Assembly (NCBI GenBank): GCA_021907015.1 | Contig: CP091064.1 | Location: forward strand, 4,588,001-4,652,000 | Direction: 5' to 3' | Length of the DNA: 64,000 nt | Source of the DNA: Pectobacterium sp. PL152 | GTDB lineage: Bacteria; Pseudomonadota; Gammaproteobacteria; Enterobacterales; Enterobacteriaceae | In this document: positions 50,083 through 61,497 of the stretch, one piece after another | How the letters are laid out: each line of letters begins with the position of its first letter | Position numbering within the stretch: position 1 is the stretch's first letter | Notes under the pieces: generated by a model | Database searches by the model: none | Seen by the model: only the letters and a program-made list of their open reading frames with translations | What the model was told of the DNA's origin: nothing | Translations under genes and position numbers: made by a program

Positions 50083-51148
50083 CAGAGCACTCCTTTCGAG
50101 CTCGGCAGCGTATCACCTTCGACGCGAATTGCCTGACGCAGCGTGCGTCCGAAGACTTTAAACAGGCTTTCCACACGGTGATGATCGTTACGCCCCTTGG
50201 TTTTCAGGTGGAGCGTACAGGCCATGGAATAAGACAGCGAGCGGAAGAAGTGCTCGACCATTTCCGTGCTCAGGTCTCCTACGCGCTGGTAGCTGAACTC
50301 CGCCTTATATTCCAGATGCGGACGCCGGAAATATCCAGTGCGCAGCGCGCCAGACATTCATCCATTGGCAGGACAAAGCCAAAACGGCCGATGCCACGTT
50401 TGTCGCCCAGCGCTTTATTCAGCGCCTCACCCAGCGCCAGCCCGGTATCTTCCACCGTGTGGTGATCGTCAATGTACAGATCGCCTTTCACTTCAATATT
50501 CATGCGGAAGCCGCCGTGGGTGGCGATTTGATCCAGCATGTGATCGAAGAAGCCGACGCCAGTGTTAATTTTGCTGCCGCCTTCCTGATCCAGCCAGACG
50601 TTCACGTCAATTGCGGTTTCGCGCGTAACGCGGTTAACGTGGGCATGACGATTGCGTTTGGTTAACTGGTTGGTAATCGCTTGCCAGTTCAACCCGCCGC
50701 GCTGGTAGAGCAGGCCGGTAATGCCCATGTTTTGCGCCAGTTGGATATCGGTCTGGCGGTCGCCGATGACGTAGCTATTTGCCACATCCATCAGGCCGTT
50801 GTTTAAATAGCTGGTAACCAGTTCGGTTCTGGGCTTGCGGCAAGCGCAGTTATCCGCCGGCAAGTGTGGGCAAATCAGCACTTGTTCAAACTGAATGCTC
50901 TGCGATGTCAGAATCTGCATCATCAGGTTGTGCGGTGGATCGAAGGTTTCCTGCGGAAAGCTCTCGGTTCCCAGCCCATCCTGATTTGTGATCATCACCA
51001 GCGTATAACCGGCCTTTTGCAGCGCCAGCAGCGAGGGAATGACATCTGGTTCCAGCGCCAGTTTATCCAGACGGTCAACCTGAAAATCCTCAGGTGGTTC
51101 AGCAATCAATGTTCCGTCACGGTCGATAAAGAGGTATTTCTGGCCCAC
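50082..51148 (-). CDS. hisB: Bifunctional histidinol-phosphatase / imidazoleglycerol-phosphate dehydratase, frameshifted as sequenced
   Basis: N-terminal HAD phosphatase ([16 protein letters not shown] near residue 7; zinc loop [15 protein letters not shown]) and C-terminal IGP dehydratase (residues about 165-355: [22 protein letters not shown] in outline; [17 protein letters not shown]; restored [19 protein letters not shown]). One base is missing near 50327, in [14 protein letters not shown]. Repair gives 355 aa, exactly the E. coli length. It starts 15 bp after the hisC stop. Confidence 0.96.
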
Positions 51149-51163
51149 GTGAGCTCCTTAAAA

Positions 51164-53562
<2,399 letters not shown>

Positions 53563-53567
53563 CGCTA

Positions 53568-54467
53568 TCACTCCATCATTTTTTCAATAGGCAGAACCAG
53601 AATGGAGCTGGCTCCCAACGATTTCAGCTTTTCCATCGTTTCCCAGAACAGCGTTTCGCTGCTGACCATGTGCATGGCGACGCGACTTTGGTCACCCGCC
53701 AGCGGCAGAATGGTCGGACGCTCGGCGCCGGGCAGCAGGGAAATGACTTCTTCCAGACGTTCGCTAGGCGCGTGCAGCATGATGTATTTTGATTCGCGCG
53801 CCTGAATCACGCCCTGCATACGGGTCAGCAGTTTATCGATCAGCAGCTGTTTCTCTTCTGGCATCTCGCCGTCGCGCTGAATCAGGCAGGCTTTGGAGCG
53901 GTAAATCACTTCCACTTCACGCAGGCCGTTGGCTTCCAGCGTGGCACCGGTTGATACCAAATCGCAGATAGCATCGGCCAGACCGGCACGTGGCGCAACT
54001 TCGACGGAACCGTTAAGCAGACAGGATTTGAAACTGACAGATTTTCTGTCGAGATATTGTTTGAGCAGGTGAGGATAAGAGGTGGCGATACGTTTGTTTT
54101 GCAGACATTCAGGACCGGTATAGGCTTCGTCCAGCGGCATCGCCAGCGACAGGCGGCAGCCGCCAAAGTCCAGACGGCGCAGTGTGAAGTAACGCGGATC
54201 TTCGCCCTGAGCGCGGCGGTTTAACAGTTCTTCTTCCAGCACGTTTTCGCCGATGATGCCCAGATCGACTACGCCATCCATCACCAGACCGGGGATATCG
54301 TCATCGCGCACGCGCAGGATATCAATCGGCATATTTTCTGCGAACGCGATCAGACGCTGTTGCTGTAAGTTGATTTTGATCCCGCAGCGCGCCAGCAGTT
54401 CGCGTGAATCGTCGCTCAGGCGGCCTGACTTCTGCATTGCTATCCGTAAACGTGTTTTATCCAGCAT
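53568..54467 (-). CDS. hisG: ATP phosphoribosyltransferase (long form HisG)
   Basis: First and feedback-inhibited enzyme of histidine synthesis. 299 aa, the long form with a C-terminal ACT-like histidine-binding domain (residues about 225-299, ending [13 protein letters not shown]). N-terminus [40 protein letters not shown] is the PRPP-loop region in outline. First structural gene, downstream of the leader peptide and attenuator. Intact. Confidence 0.99.
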   Translation of the reverse strand: MLDKTRLRIAMQKSGRLSDDSRELLARCGIKINLQQQRLIAFAENMPIDILRVRDDDIPGLVMDGVVDLGIIGENVLEEELLNRRAQGEDPRYFTLRRLDFGGCRLSLAMPLDEAYTGPECLQNKRIATSYPHLLKQYLDRKSVSFKSCLLNGSVEVAPRAGLADAICDLVSTGATLEANGLREVEVIYRSKACLIQRDGEMPEEKQLLIDKLLTRMQGVIQARESKYIMLHAPSERLEEVISLLPGAERPTILPLAGDQSRVAMHMVSSETLFWETMEKLKSLGASSILVLPIEKMME

Positions 54468-54591
54468 GGAAACCTCATTAACCTGTCAAATTTAAATTTT
54501 TGGAAATAGAGCGAGCATAAAAAAACGTCGGGAACGTTTTTTAACGTTGCATAGCAACGGCCTGCAAGGTGCGCGCAAGGATAGCGCGCAT

Positions 54592-54623
54592 AAAAAAACC
54601 CTCGGAAGATGATCTTCCGAGGG
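54592..54623 (-). terminator. his operon attenuator terminator
   Basis: On the minus strand, CCCTCGGAAGAT and its complement form a perfect 12-bp stem (54599-54610 with 54612-54623) followed by a run of seven T. It lies between the hisL leader ORF and hisG, the classic his attenuator position. Confidence 0.92.
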
Positions 54624-54686
54624 CTCTCTTTGTGTTCTGCGCCACTGGAAGATCTTAACGTCTTCCAGCACCAACTGCCCGAAAGA

Positions 54687-54734
54687 CTAATCAGGATGAT
54701 GGTGATGATGGTGGTTAAACAGAACGCGTGTCAT
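54687..54734 (-). CDS. hisL: his operon leader peptide
   Basis: A 15-residue peptide MTRVLFNHHHHHHPD, ATG at 54734 and TAG at 54687. It has six consecutive His codons (CAC and CAT); E. coli HisL has seven. Ribosome stalling at these codons when charged tRNA-His is scarce would favour the antiterminator over the hairpin at 54592-54623. Too short for usual gene finders, but position and sequence are diagnostic. Confidence 0.95.
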   Translation of the reverse strand: MTRVLFNHHHHHHPD

Positions 54735-55018
54735 AAGTTGTCTCTTGGTTGTGTCAGTATTTATTAAATCAATAACGATTTGTCTGTCGAATAACCTAAA
54801 CCATGTTCGGGTTGTTGTGCAACATTTTTTTAGCAGATGTAGGCAGTTCATTTTGGGTTGTGTGATGCGCCTGCCTAACCGCACGGGATGTCGGCTTGTG
54901 ATAGGCAGAAAGGGTTGCTGAAATCGGACAGGCAGCCGTAGCGATAGGTATGAAAGCCGTTTACTCTGTAGACGTGCGTAGTGTTACTTAACAAGCTCCT
55001 TGCAGGGGAGAACGGCTG

Positions 55019-55854
55019 ATGAAAAAAGTATCGATTGTTGGATTGGGCTGGCTGGGTATGCCGCTGGCTCTGGCGTTAAATGGACACGGCTACCACGTAA
55101 CGGGAACGAAAACCACTCAGGACGGCGTTGAGGCCGCACGTATGAGCGGCATTGAGTGCTATCAATTGTCTCTGACGCCAGAACTGGAATGTGACGCTGA
55201 CGAACTTAGCGCGTTATTACAACAGGTTGATGTCTTGATCGTGACGTTGCCCGCCAGCCGAACGGCGGAGGGGGGTGAAGGGTATGCCCAAGCGGTACAG
55301 CAGTTGGTGAATATGGCGCGTGTGTTTCATGTCCCGCGCATTATCTTTACCAGTTCAACCTCGGTCTATGGTGATGGCAGCGGCACGGTAAGAGAAAACT
55401 CGCCGCTACGGCCGACGACGATCGCTGGGAAGACGCTGGCGTCCCTCGAACAGTGGTTACAGCATTTGCCTGATACGTCGGTGGATATCCTGCGTTTGGC
55501 GGGACTCGTCGGCGGCGATCGCCATCCCGGACGTTTTCTTGCCGGTAAAACCAATCTGCCGCGTGGCAATCATGGCGTGAATCTGGTGCATCAGGAAGAT
55601 GTGCTGGCGGCCATTCTGCTGCTGCTTAAGCTACCGAACGGTGGACATATCTATAACCTGTGTGCACCAGAGCACCCGGCCAGACAGGATTTTTATCCTG
55701 AACAGGCGCGCAGATTGCACCTGTCTCCGCCGCAGTTTGCTCCTGTAACCGACAGCGATCAGGGGAAGATTGTTGATGGGCAGCGTATCTGCCATGAGCT
55801 CGGGTTTGAGTATCAATACCTAATCCTTCAACGATGCCGTTGAACGAAGGTTAG
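55019..55854 (+). CDS. yeeZ: NAD-dependent epimerase-like protein YeeZ, frameshifted near the 3' end
   Basis: SDR-related Rossmann protein of unknown reaction. N-terminal KVSIVGLGWLGMPLALAL, middle RIIFTSSTSVYGDGSGTV, then DILRLAGLVGGDRHPGRFL. One base is missing near 55821, so FEYQYPNPSTMPLNEG is lost as sequenced. Restoring it moves the stop to TAG 55854 and gives 278 aa (E. coli 274). ATG 55019 follows AGGGGAG. yeeZ neighbours hisL in E. coli too, without the yefM-yoeB pair here. Confidence 0.93.
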
Positions 55855-55925
55855 CGGAACTGACCGCAACGCGCATCACGGATTTTGATATCACGGTTTT
55901 TGATACTACGGATAGGGTGCTTGAT

Positions 55926-55957
55926 ACGCCCGGATGCGCATGAGGTTATCCGGGCGT
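55926..55957. terminator. Inverted repeat between yeeZ and the first chemoreceptor gene
   Basis: ACGCCCGGAT / ATCCGGGCGT with a 12-base loop between convergent genes. There is no clear T-tract, so it is a weak terminator or an mRNA 3'-end structure. Confidence 0.5.
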
Positions 55958-55963
55958 GAGAGG

Positions 55964-57912
55964 TTAAAATGACGTCCAGTCACTTTCTGACGAAGCGGTT
56001 TTCTTGTCCGCCGTGGACACACGTTTTGGCAACGCATGTCGTGGCGTAGACGATGATGTACGTGAAGCGGTGCGGTTGTCAGATTGGGACACGCGGAAGT
56101 GTTCGAGCAACTTCTCTAACAGCACGGCCTGCTCTTCCAGCGAGTTGGCGGAAATGGAGGATTCCATCACCAGCGAGGCGTTCTGCTGCGTCGTGGTGTC
56201 CAGCTCGCTGATGGCCTGTGCAATTTGTCCAATCCCCGGCTCTGTTCTTCGGAGGCGGATGAGATTTCCCCATGATGTCGTTCACGCGAGATACGGAAGC
56301 AACGATTTGCTCCATGGTTTCTCCGGCAACCGCAACCAGATGGCTACCCGCACTGGTACGTTCGACCGATTCTGAGATCAGAGCTTCGATGTCTTTGGCT
56401 GCCTGAGAGCTGCGCTGCGACAAACTGCGGACCTCGCCTGCCACAACGGCAAAACCACGGCCTTGTTCGCCGGCGCGTGCGGCTTCTACCGCGGCGTTCA
56501 GCGCCAGAATGTTGGTCTGGAAGGCAATACTGTTGATGACGGTGGTGATATCGGCGATTTTCCTAGAGCTGGCTGCGATATTGTCCATGGTCGTCACAAC
56601 CTGTTTCACAACCTCACCGCCTTTAAGGGCATTTTGGAGGCATCGGCGGCGATCTGGCTGGCATGCTTGGCGTTATCGGCGTTGTTTTTCACCGTCGACG
56701 TCAGTTCTTCCATACTGGCTGCGGTTTCCACTACGGCGGCCGACTGCTGCTCGGTACGTGATGAAAGATCGCTATTGCCTGTGGCGATTTTGCTTGCCGA
56801 TTGGCTGACGCTGCCGACGCTGTCTCGCACTTCGGAGATAACGTGGCGCAGTTGCTCATTCATCGTGCCCATCGCGAGGGTAAGCCGACCGAGTTCATCG
56901 TGACGATCGGTATGAATCGAGGTGGTGAGATCGCCACTGGCAATACGTTCCGCCAGCGACAGGTTATGAATGATAGGTCTGGTGATAATTCGGGTGATGT
57001 AGATCGAAATAATGATACCAATGATGACGGCGATAAGGCCGATAATCATCGTAACGGTAGCGGAATGATAGGCCAGTTCATCGTTTTTCGCTTTGATAAT
57101 AGCCGTCAGCGCGTTGATATCTGCGCTGCTTTTCGTTCCGGCTCTCATGACCAGATATTCTGCTTTTTTCACGTCATCGAACGCGGTGTAATAGTCTGCA
57201 TTAAGCTGTTGGTACTGCTTAATGTTATTTCGTAATGCATCGGCCTGGCTTTTAAGGTCGGCAGGTAAAATCGGCAGTGCCTGATAGGCTGATTCCGTTT
57301 CGGCATAACGGTTATTCAGTGCCGTTAATGTCTTCTCATCTTTTGTTATTTGCAGTTCATAACTCAGCTTTTGTACTTCACTTAACAAGAAAGCCAACTT
57401 GCTAAGCGCGTAATAAGCATCGTTATCGGGGAATGAACTGGTGCTATGAATGGCCTGTGTAACGGGCTCTAGCGTGGCTTGCGCATGCAGTTGGGTGACT
57501 TTGTCCTGAATCCCAACGGCCTTTTGCGTCGCCACGGACATGGCGGATACTGAGGTCTGAAAACCCTCTAAATTTTCTTTTAAGCTGTTAATGTGGCCTA
57601 ACTCGTCGGCGCTCCAGTCCAGCGTTTTTGCACTGTCTGTTAAATCGGTCGCGCTTTTAACAAAATTTGCCAGAATATCTTTTGTTTTCTCATCGGGCGC
57701 GTAGAAATATTTAACGCGATTTATTTTTGCCTGAAATACCTCAATATTGACGCTGTAAATAAGATTGGTTTTTTCATAGATATCTTTAATGTCTTTAAAT
57801 CTTTTGTACTCAGCGATGAGGCAATAATCACGAGTAATAAAATAATGCCAAATCCCGCATACAGCTTATGAGCAATTTTTGTGTTACGAATTCGACTGGC
57901 AAGATGCTGCAT
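55964..57912 (-). CDS. Methyl-accepting chemotaxis protein (MCP-1), frameshifted as sequenced
   Basis: Transmembrane chemoreceptor. TM1 in residues 17-36 ([19 protein letters not shown]); a periplasmic helical domain of about 245 residues; TM2 ([19 protein letters not shown]); HAMP; signalling hairpin with the invariant tip [22 protein letters not shown] in outline. The C-terminus DWTSF resembles the CheR/CheB-binding pentapeptide NWETF. The sensor length fits an HBM (helical bimodular) type rather than a single four-helix bundle. Single bases are missing near 57810, 56630, 56267 and 56239; repair gives 650 aa. A FliA-type promoter lies 160 bp upstream. Ligand unknown. Confidence 0.88.
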
Positions 57913-58030
57913 TATAACTCTCCATGTATGACGCTTTTAGTAAAAACAATGACTACGTTTTATTGCTAACCACTATTTCACTGCTGACGGCTATTTCACT
58001 GCGAACGACAATGTCATTTTCCACTACTCA

Positions 58031-58066
58031 ATTTCATGTCCCACTACTATTTCATGTCCCACTACT
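58031..58066. repeat. Tandem 18-bp direct repeat
   Basis: Two perfect adjacent copies of ATTTCATGTCCCACTACT. A degenerate copy precedes it (58013-58030), and looser CACTATTTCACTG-like copies extend back to about 57970. It lies between the MCP-1 start codon and its FliA-type promoter, within the transcribed leader. Confidence 0.7.
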
Positions 58067-58071
58067 ATGAG

Positions 58072-58098
58072 TTATCGGGCTGTGTTATCGCGATGTTA
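58072..58098 (-). promoter_or_regulatory. Candidate FliA (sigma-28) promoter of MCP-1
   Basis: On the minus strand, TAAC, 15 bases, CCCGATAA, against the consensus TAAA-N15-GCCGATAA. Ten of 12 defined bases match with exact spacing. It would start transcription about 150 nt before the MCP-1 ATG. Confidence 0.55.
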
Positions 58099-58250
58099 GT
58101 GTCAAAGTCGGGGATAATAACATTCTGTGATGGGTATCAAGGCAGGCTGTGCAAATGCATAATGTTTTATGTTAATAATGACAAAATAACGTAGCTAGCT
58201 GATTATTCGATGATTTATTTATCGTTGAGATAATATTGTTCTATTGAGTT

Positions 58251-58275
58251 CAGCCCTGACGGAATATCAGGGCTG
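58251..58275 (-). terminator. Hairpin downstream of MCP-2
   Basis: CAGCCCTGA / TCAGGGCTG with a 7-base loop, 13 bp past the MCP-2 stop. The minus-strand exit is followed by AACTCAATAG, so the T-tract is poor; probable but weak terminator. Confidence 0.5.
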
Positions 58276-58287
58276 AGAGGTTGAGCG

Positions 58288-60218
58288 TTAGAACGTTGTC
58301 CAACTGGAGTCTTGCGATTGTTTTGATGCAGGCAGCAGGCGTTTCTGCTGTGGCGGCAAACCAGGGATATTGGCTTTTGGTTTACGCCCCTCGTGATCGG
58401 ATAGGCGGAAGTTCGCTACCATGCTTTCCAGGATGGCAGACTGTTCCTCCAGCGAGTTAGCGGAGATCGAGGATTCCATCACCAGCGCCGCATTCTGCTG
58501 CGTCGTGGTGTCCAGTTCGCTGATGGCGCGGGAGATTTGCTCAATGCCGCGGCTTTGCTCATCGGAAGCCGAAGCGATTTCCCCCATGATGTCGTTAACC
58601 CGCGAGACGGAGGAGACAATCTGATCCATCGCGGTACCCGCATTCGCGACCAGCTGTGCCCACATTGATGCGTGACACCGATTCTGATATCAGGCTGGCG
58701 ATCTCTTTCGCGGCTTGCGATGTGCGTTGAGAAAGCGTCCGTACCTCGCTGGCAACCACGGCGAATCCACGACCTTGTTCACCGGCTCTTGCGGCTTCTA
58801 CAGCGGCGTTAAGCGCCAGAATATTGGTCTGGAAAGCAATGCTGTTGATAACGGCGGTAATATCGGCAATCTTGCGTGAACTGTCTGAAATGCCTGACAT
58901 GGTATCCACCACATCTCGTACCACTTCGCCGCCTTTGTGCGCATTTTGTGATGCTTCCGTGCTAATTTGGCTCGCCTGTTTGGCGTTCTCGGCATTGTTT
59001 TTTACGGTCGACGTCAGTTCTTCCATGCTGGCGGCGGTTTCCACGACGGCGGCAGACTGTTGCTCGGTGCGCGAAGAGAGGTCGCTATTACCGGCGGCAA
59101 TCTTGGCCGCAGAGGCGGACACGCTGTCCACGCTGTCACGCACATCACTGATCATATGGCGCAACTTTTCATTCATCCTCCCCATGGCGGCCGTTAACTG
59201 GCCCAGCTCATCATCACGGTCAGCCACGATCGTTGAGGTCAGATCGCCGGCGGCGATTTTTTCCGCCAGAGAAAGGTTATGAATTACGGGGCGGGTGATT
59301 TGGCGGGTAATCAGCAGCGAGATGATAATGCCGATCACCACGGCGATGAGGCCAATGATCATTGTGATGGTCGCGGAGCCGTATGCCAGCGCGTCATTCT
59401 TCTCTTTGACGATAGTGATAATCGCTTTAATGGAGGCGCTGCTTTTATCCCCGCCGACCTTCACACCGTCTTCTGCTTTTTCAGGTCGTTGACGCTCTGG
59501 AAGTAATCACTGTTGAGCTTTTTATAACTGGTGACATAGCTTCGCAAGCCCTCTACGGCAACCTTCTGTTCAGGCGTCAGCGCCGCAACAGCAGCCTGAT
59601 AGCTGCTGTCAACGCGGCTAAAAGCCTCATCGAGCTTCTTCGCGGCATCAGCATTTTGCTTAAGCTGCAACTCGTAGGAGAGCGGCTTCAGTTCTGAAAC
59701 CTGTGTTGCCAGATCCTCAGTCAGAGACTGTGTGGCGCTATCAGAAGGCTGTTGGCGCAGTGTGGTGTAAAAATCTGCGGTAATGTTTTGCCCGTTGGCG
59801 GCGCTGATTTTGTCGCGGTTCTCTACTACGCGCTGCGTGGCTTTTCCCATCTCGGTGATAGCGTTCTGGAATTCAGTCAGGTTCTGATCAAGGTCATTGA
59901 TGAGAGCCGCCCCTTCTGGGCTCCATGAGAGTGTTTTTGCTTCGGTGGTTAATTCTGATGCGTGCTTAACGAAGCCCGCCATGGTTTCACGCGATTTTTC
60001 ATCATAAGAATAAAAATACTTCAGGCGGTTTATTTTGGCCTGAAAAACTTCGATGTTGATGTTGTAAATAAGATTGGTTTTCTCATAAATATCACGAATT
60101 TCTCTGAAGCGACCTGCGCTCAGTAGCGATGCAATGATGACCAGTAGCAGGATGACCCCGAACCCAAGATAAAGCTTTTGGGATATTTTAAGATTTCTGA
60201 TTTTTTGGCTAAGAACAT
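58288..60218 (-). CDS. Methyl-accepting chemotaxis protein (MCP-2), frameshifted as sequenced
   Basis: Paralog of the next chemoreceptor: the signalling half is near identical, while the periplasmic part (residues about 37-283) has diverged. TM1 [20 protein letters not shown]2 [19 protein letters not shown]; tip [18 protein letters not shown]-terminal SWTTF pentapeptide-like tail. Breaks: one A missing in the A-run at 60201-60206, one base near 59470, and two bases (CA of an ACACAG) near 58665. With these restored, ATG 60218 has GGAGAG at ideal spacing, starts MFLAKKIRNLKI and gives 644 aa. The frame as sequenced would need a TTG at 60261. A FliA-type promoter lies upstream. Confidence 0.87.
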
Positions 60219-60282
60219 GACATCTCTCCGGGGATAAATTACTGGTGTCGGTAACAATCAATAAAGGTATGACCCATAGTGC

Positions 60283-60309
60283 TTATCGGATTTATGATGA
60301 ATTTTTTTA
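60283..60309 (-). promoter_or_regulatory. Candidate FliA (sigma-28) promoter of MCP-2
   Basis: On the minus strand, TAAA, exactly 15 bases, TCCGATAA; 11 of 12 consensus bases match. It lies about 65 bp upstream of the inferred ATG at 60218, so this receptor is probably a late flagellar-class gene. Confidence 0.7.
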
Positions 60310-60694
60310 GTGTGAGAGAAGAAACTAATAATAATTTGTGAGGCTTATCTCTCGCGACTGGACAACTGCACAGCAGACACCGGTTGAATTACCAATATGT
60401 GTTACTGCAATCGTTTAAGAATACACACAGTGAATCGTGATTATTTTTTTAATTTTTTAAAAATAGAGAAGAAAGTGGCTGAATTAGAAATATATTGAAA
60501 TATAAATGGGATGAAAATAACGAATGGTTAAATTTGTTCTTAATGCTGGTAGATCTGACAGACTGATTAATGGGGTTATTCTTTGTCCGGGGCTTTTTCG
60601 CACTTTTTATCGTATGTGTCTCACATTGGCGTCTGTCCCTGGTGGTGTCGGATACCCTCTGGTGACAAATTCGCCGCCAGAGGATAGGGGCTAC
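60310..60694. other. Intergenic region between MCP-2 and the response regulator
   Basis: 385 bp, AT-rich, no gene that I can support. Near the right end, CCTCTGG (60656-60662) and CCAGAGG (60677-60683) form a stem past the response-regulator stop that may be its terminator. A plus-strand frame here (60524-60850) overlaps the regulator antisense and has no family features. Confidence 0.4.
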
Positions 60695-61396
60695 CTAGTG
60701 GGGGTGCTTTGTACGATACAGCCGACGTGGGTGACCAATCTTTCCGTAACGCATTTCGATATCGAGAAACTGGTTTTCAACGCAAAACTCCAGATAGCGG
60801 CGTGCCGTCGTTTTACTCAACCCGGTTTTTTCGACGATATTATCGACTGAATACAGTACCTCACCGCTATCGCTGGCAAAAATCTGCTTGATCAGCCCCA
60901 ACGTGTTCTCCTCAATGCCTTTTGCTGACGAGGAGGGTGCGGCGCCGGACGATTGCAGCTGATAGAGAATATCGACGTTCTGCTGATCGACAATTTTGTA
61001 CGTGTGCTGAGTCTTCACGAATTGAATAAATCGCTCCAGTGAAGAGCGCAGCCGCGGGTAGGAGAGTGGCTTGATGATATAGTCAAAAGCCCCACAGCGA
61101 ATGGCCTGCGCGCAGGTATTCATATCGCTGGCGGCGGTAATAAAGATGACGGAACAGTCCATTCCTTTGAGCAGTTGGCTTTCAATCAGCGACACCCCTT
61201 CGCCGTCGGGCAAATAGTTATCGAGCAGAATCAGGCGTGGCCTGTGCTGCTGAAGGAGTTTTTTGGCTTCAAAAAGCGTAGCGGCAATCCCGACGACACG
61301 CAGATTGAAATGTTTTTCAATAAATTCAGCATGAATAGTTGCCAGCTTACTTTCATCTTCAACGATTAAGACATCGAAATGTTCAGTGTGCTGCAT
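60695..61396 (-). CDS. CitB/DpiA-like response regulator
   Basis: Response regulator of the CitB/DcuR/DpiA class, partner of the adjacent kinase. 233 aa. Receiver domain with acidic pair in LIVEDESKLA, phospho-acceptor Asp in RLILLDNYLPDGEGV, Thr in VIFITAASD, and Lys in YIIKPLSY. C-terminal HTH in VEKTGLSKTTARRYLEFC. ATG 61396 (MQHTEHFDVLI) has AGGG upstream; the ATG ten codons earlier has no RBS. It probably binds the iteron clusters at 63315-63427 and activates the divergent carboxylate transporter. Intact. Confidence 0.9.
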   Translation of the reverse strand: MQHTEHFDVLIVEDESKLATIHAEFIEKHFNLRVVGIAATLFEAKKLLQQHRPRLILLDNYLPDGEGVSLIESQLLKGMDCSVIFITAASDMNTCAQAIRCGAFDYIIKPLSYPRLRSSLERFIQFVKTQHTYKIVDQQNVDILYQLQSSGAAPSSSAKGIEENTLGLIKQIFASDSGEVLYSVDNIVEKTGLSKTTARRYLEFCVENQFLDIEMRYGKIGHPRRLYRTKHPH

Positions 61397-61441
61397 GGTG
61401 TGAATCCCTGTTAGTCTCTGAAACATAAAATAAAATCTGGC

Positions 61442-61497
61442 ACCCGTTATACCTCAAGTGGCCTGTACGTTGTTCAATACACGTCGCTCAAATCATT
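61442..61497. repeat. ERIC half-element at the kinase-regulator junction
   Basis: 61442-61472 matches the left end of the ERIC at 8304 at 26 of 31 positions without gaps (ACCCGT-ATAC-TCAAGT and CGTTG). Weaker similarity with the same spacing (CTCAAATCATT against CCCGAATCACT) continues to about 61497, into the last codons of the kinase gene. The other ERIC end is missing. Confidence 0.45.

Larger units (their letters stand above)
57913..58287. other. Intergenic region between the two chemoreceptor genes
   Basis: 375 bp. It contains the MCP-1 leader with the 18-bp tandem repeat, its FliA-type promoter, and the downstream hairpin of MCP-2. No gene seen. Confidence 0.5.

Noticed and set aside
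60524-60850. A 108-codon plus-strand frame next to MCP-2
   Set aside because: About half is antisense to the response regulator; composition is unlike the neighbouring genes and no family is recognisable.
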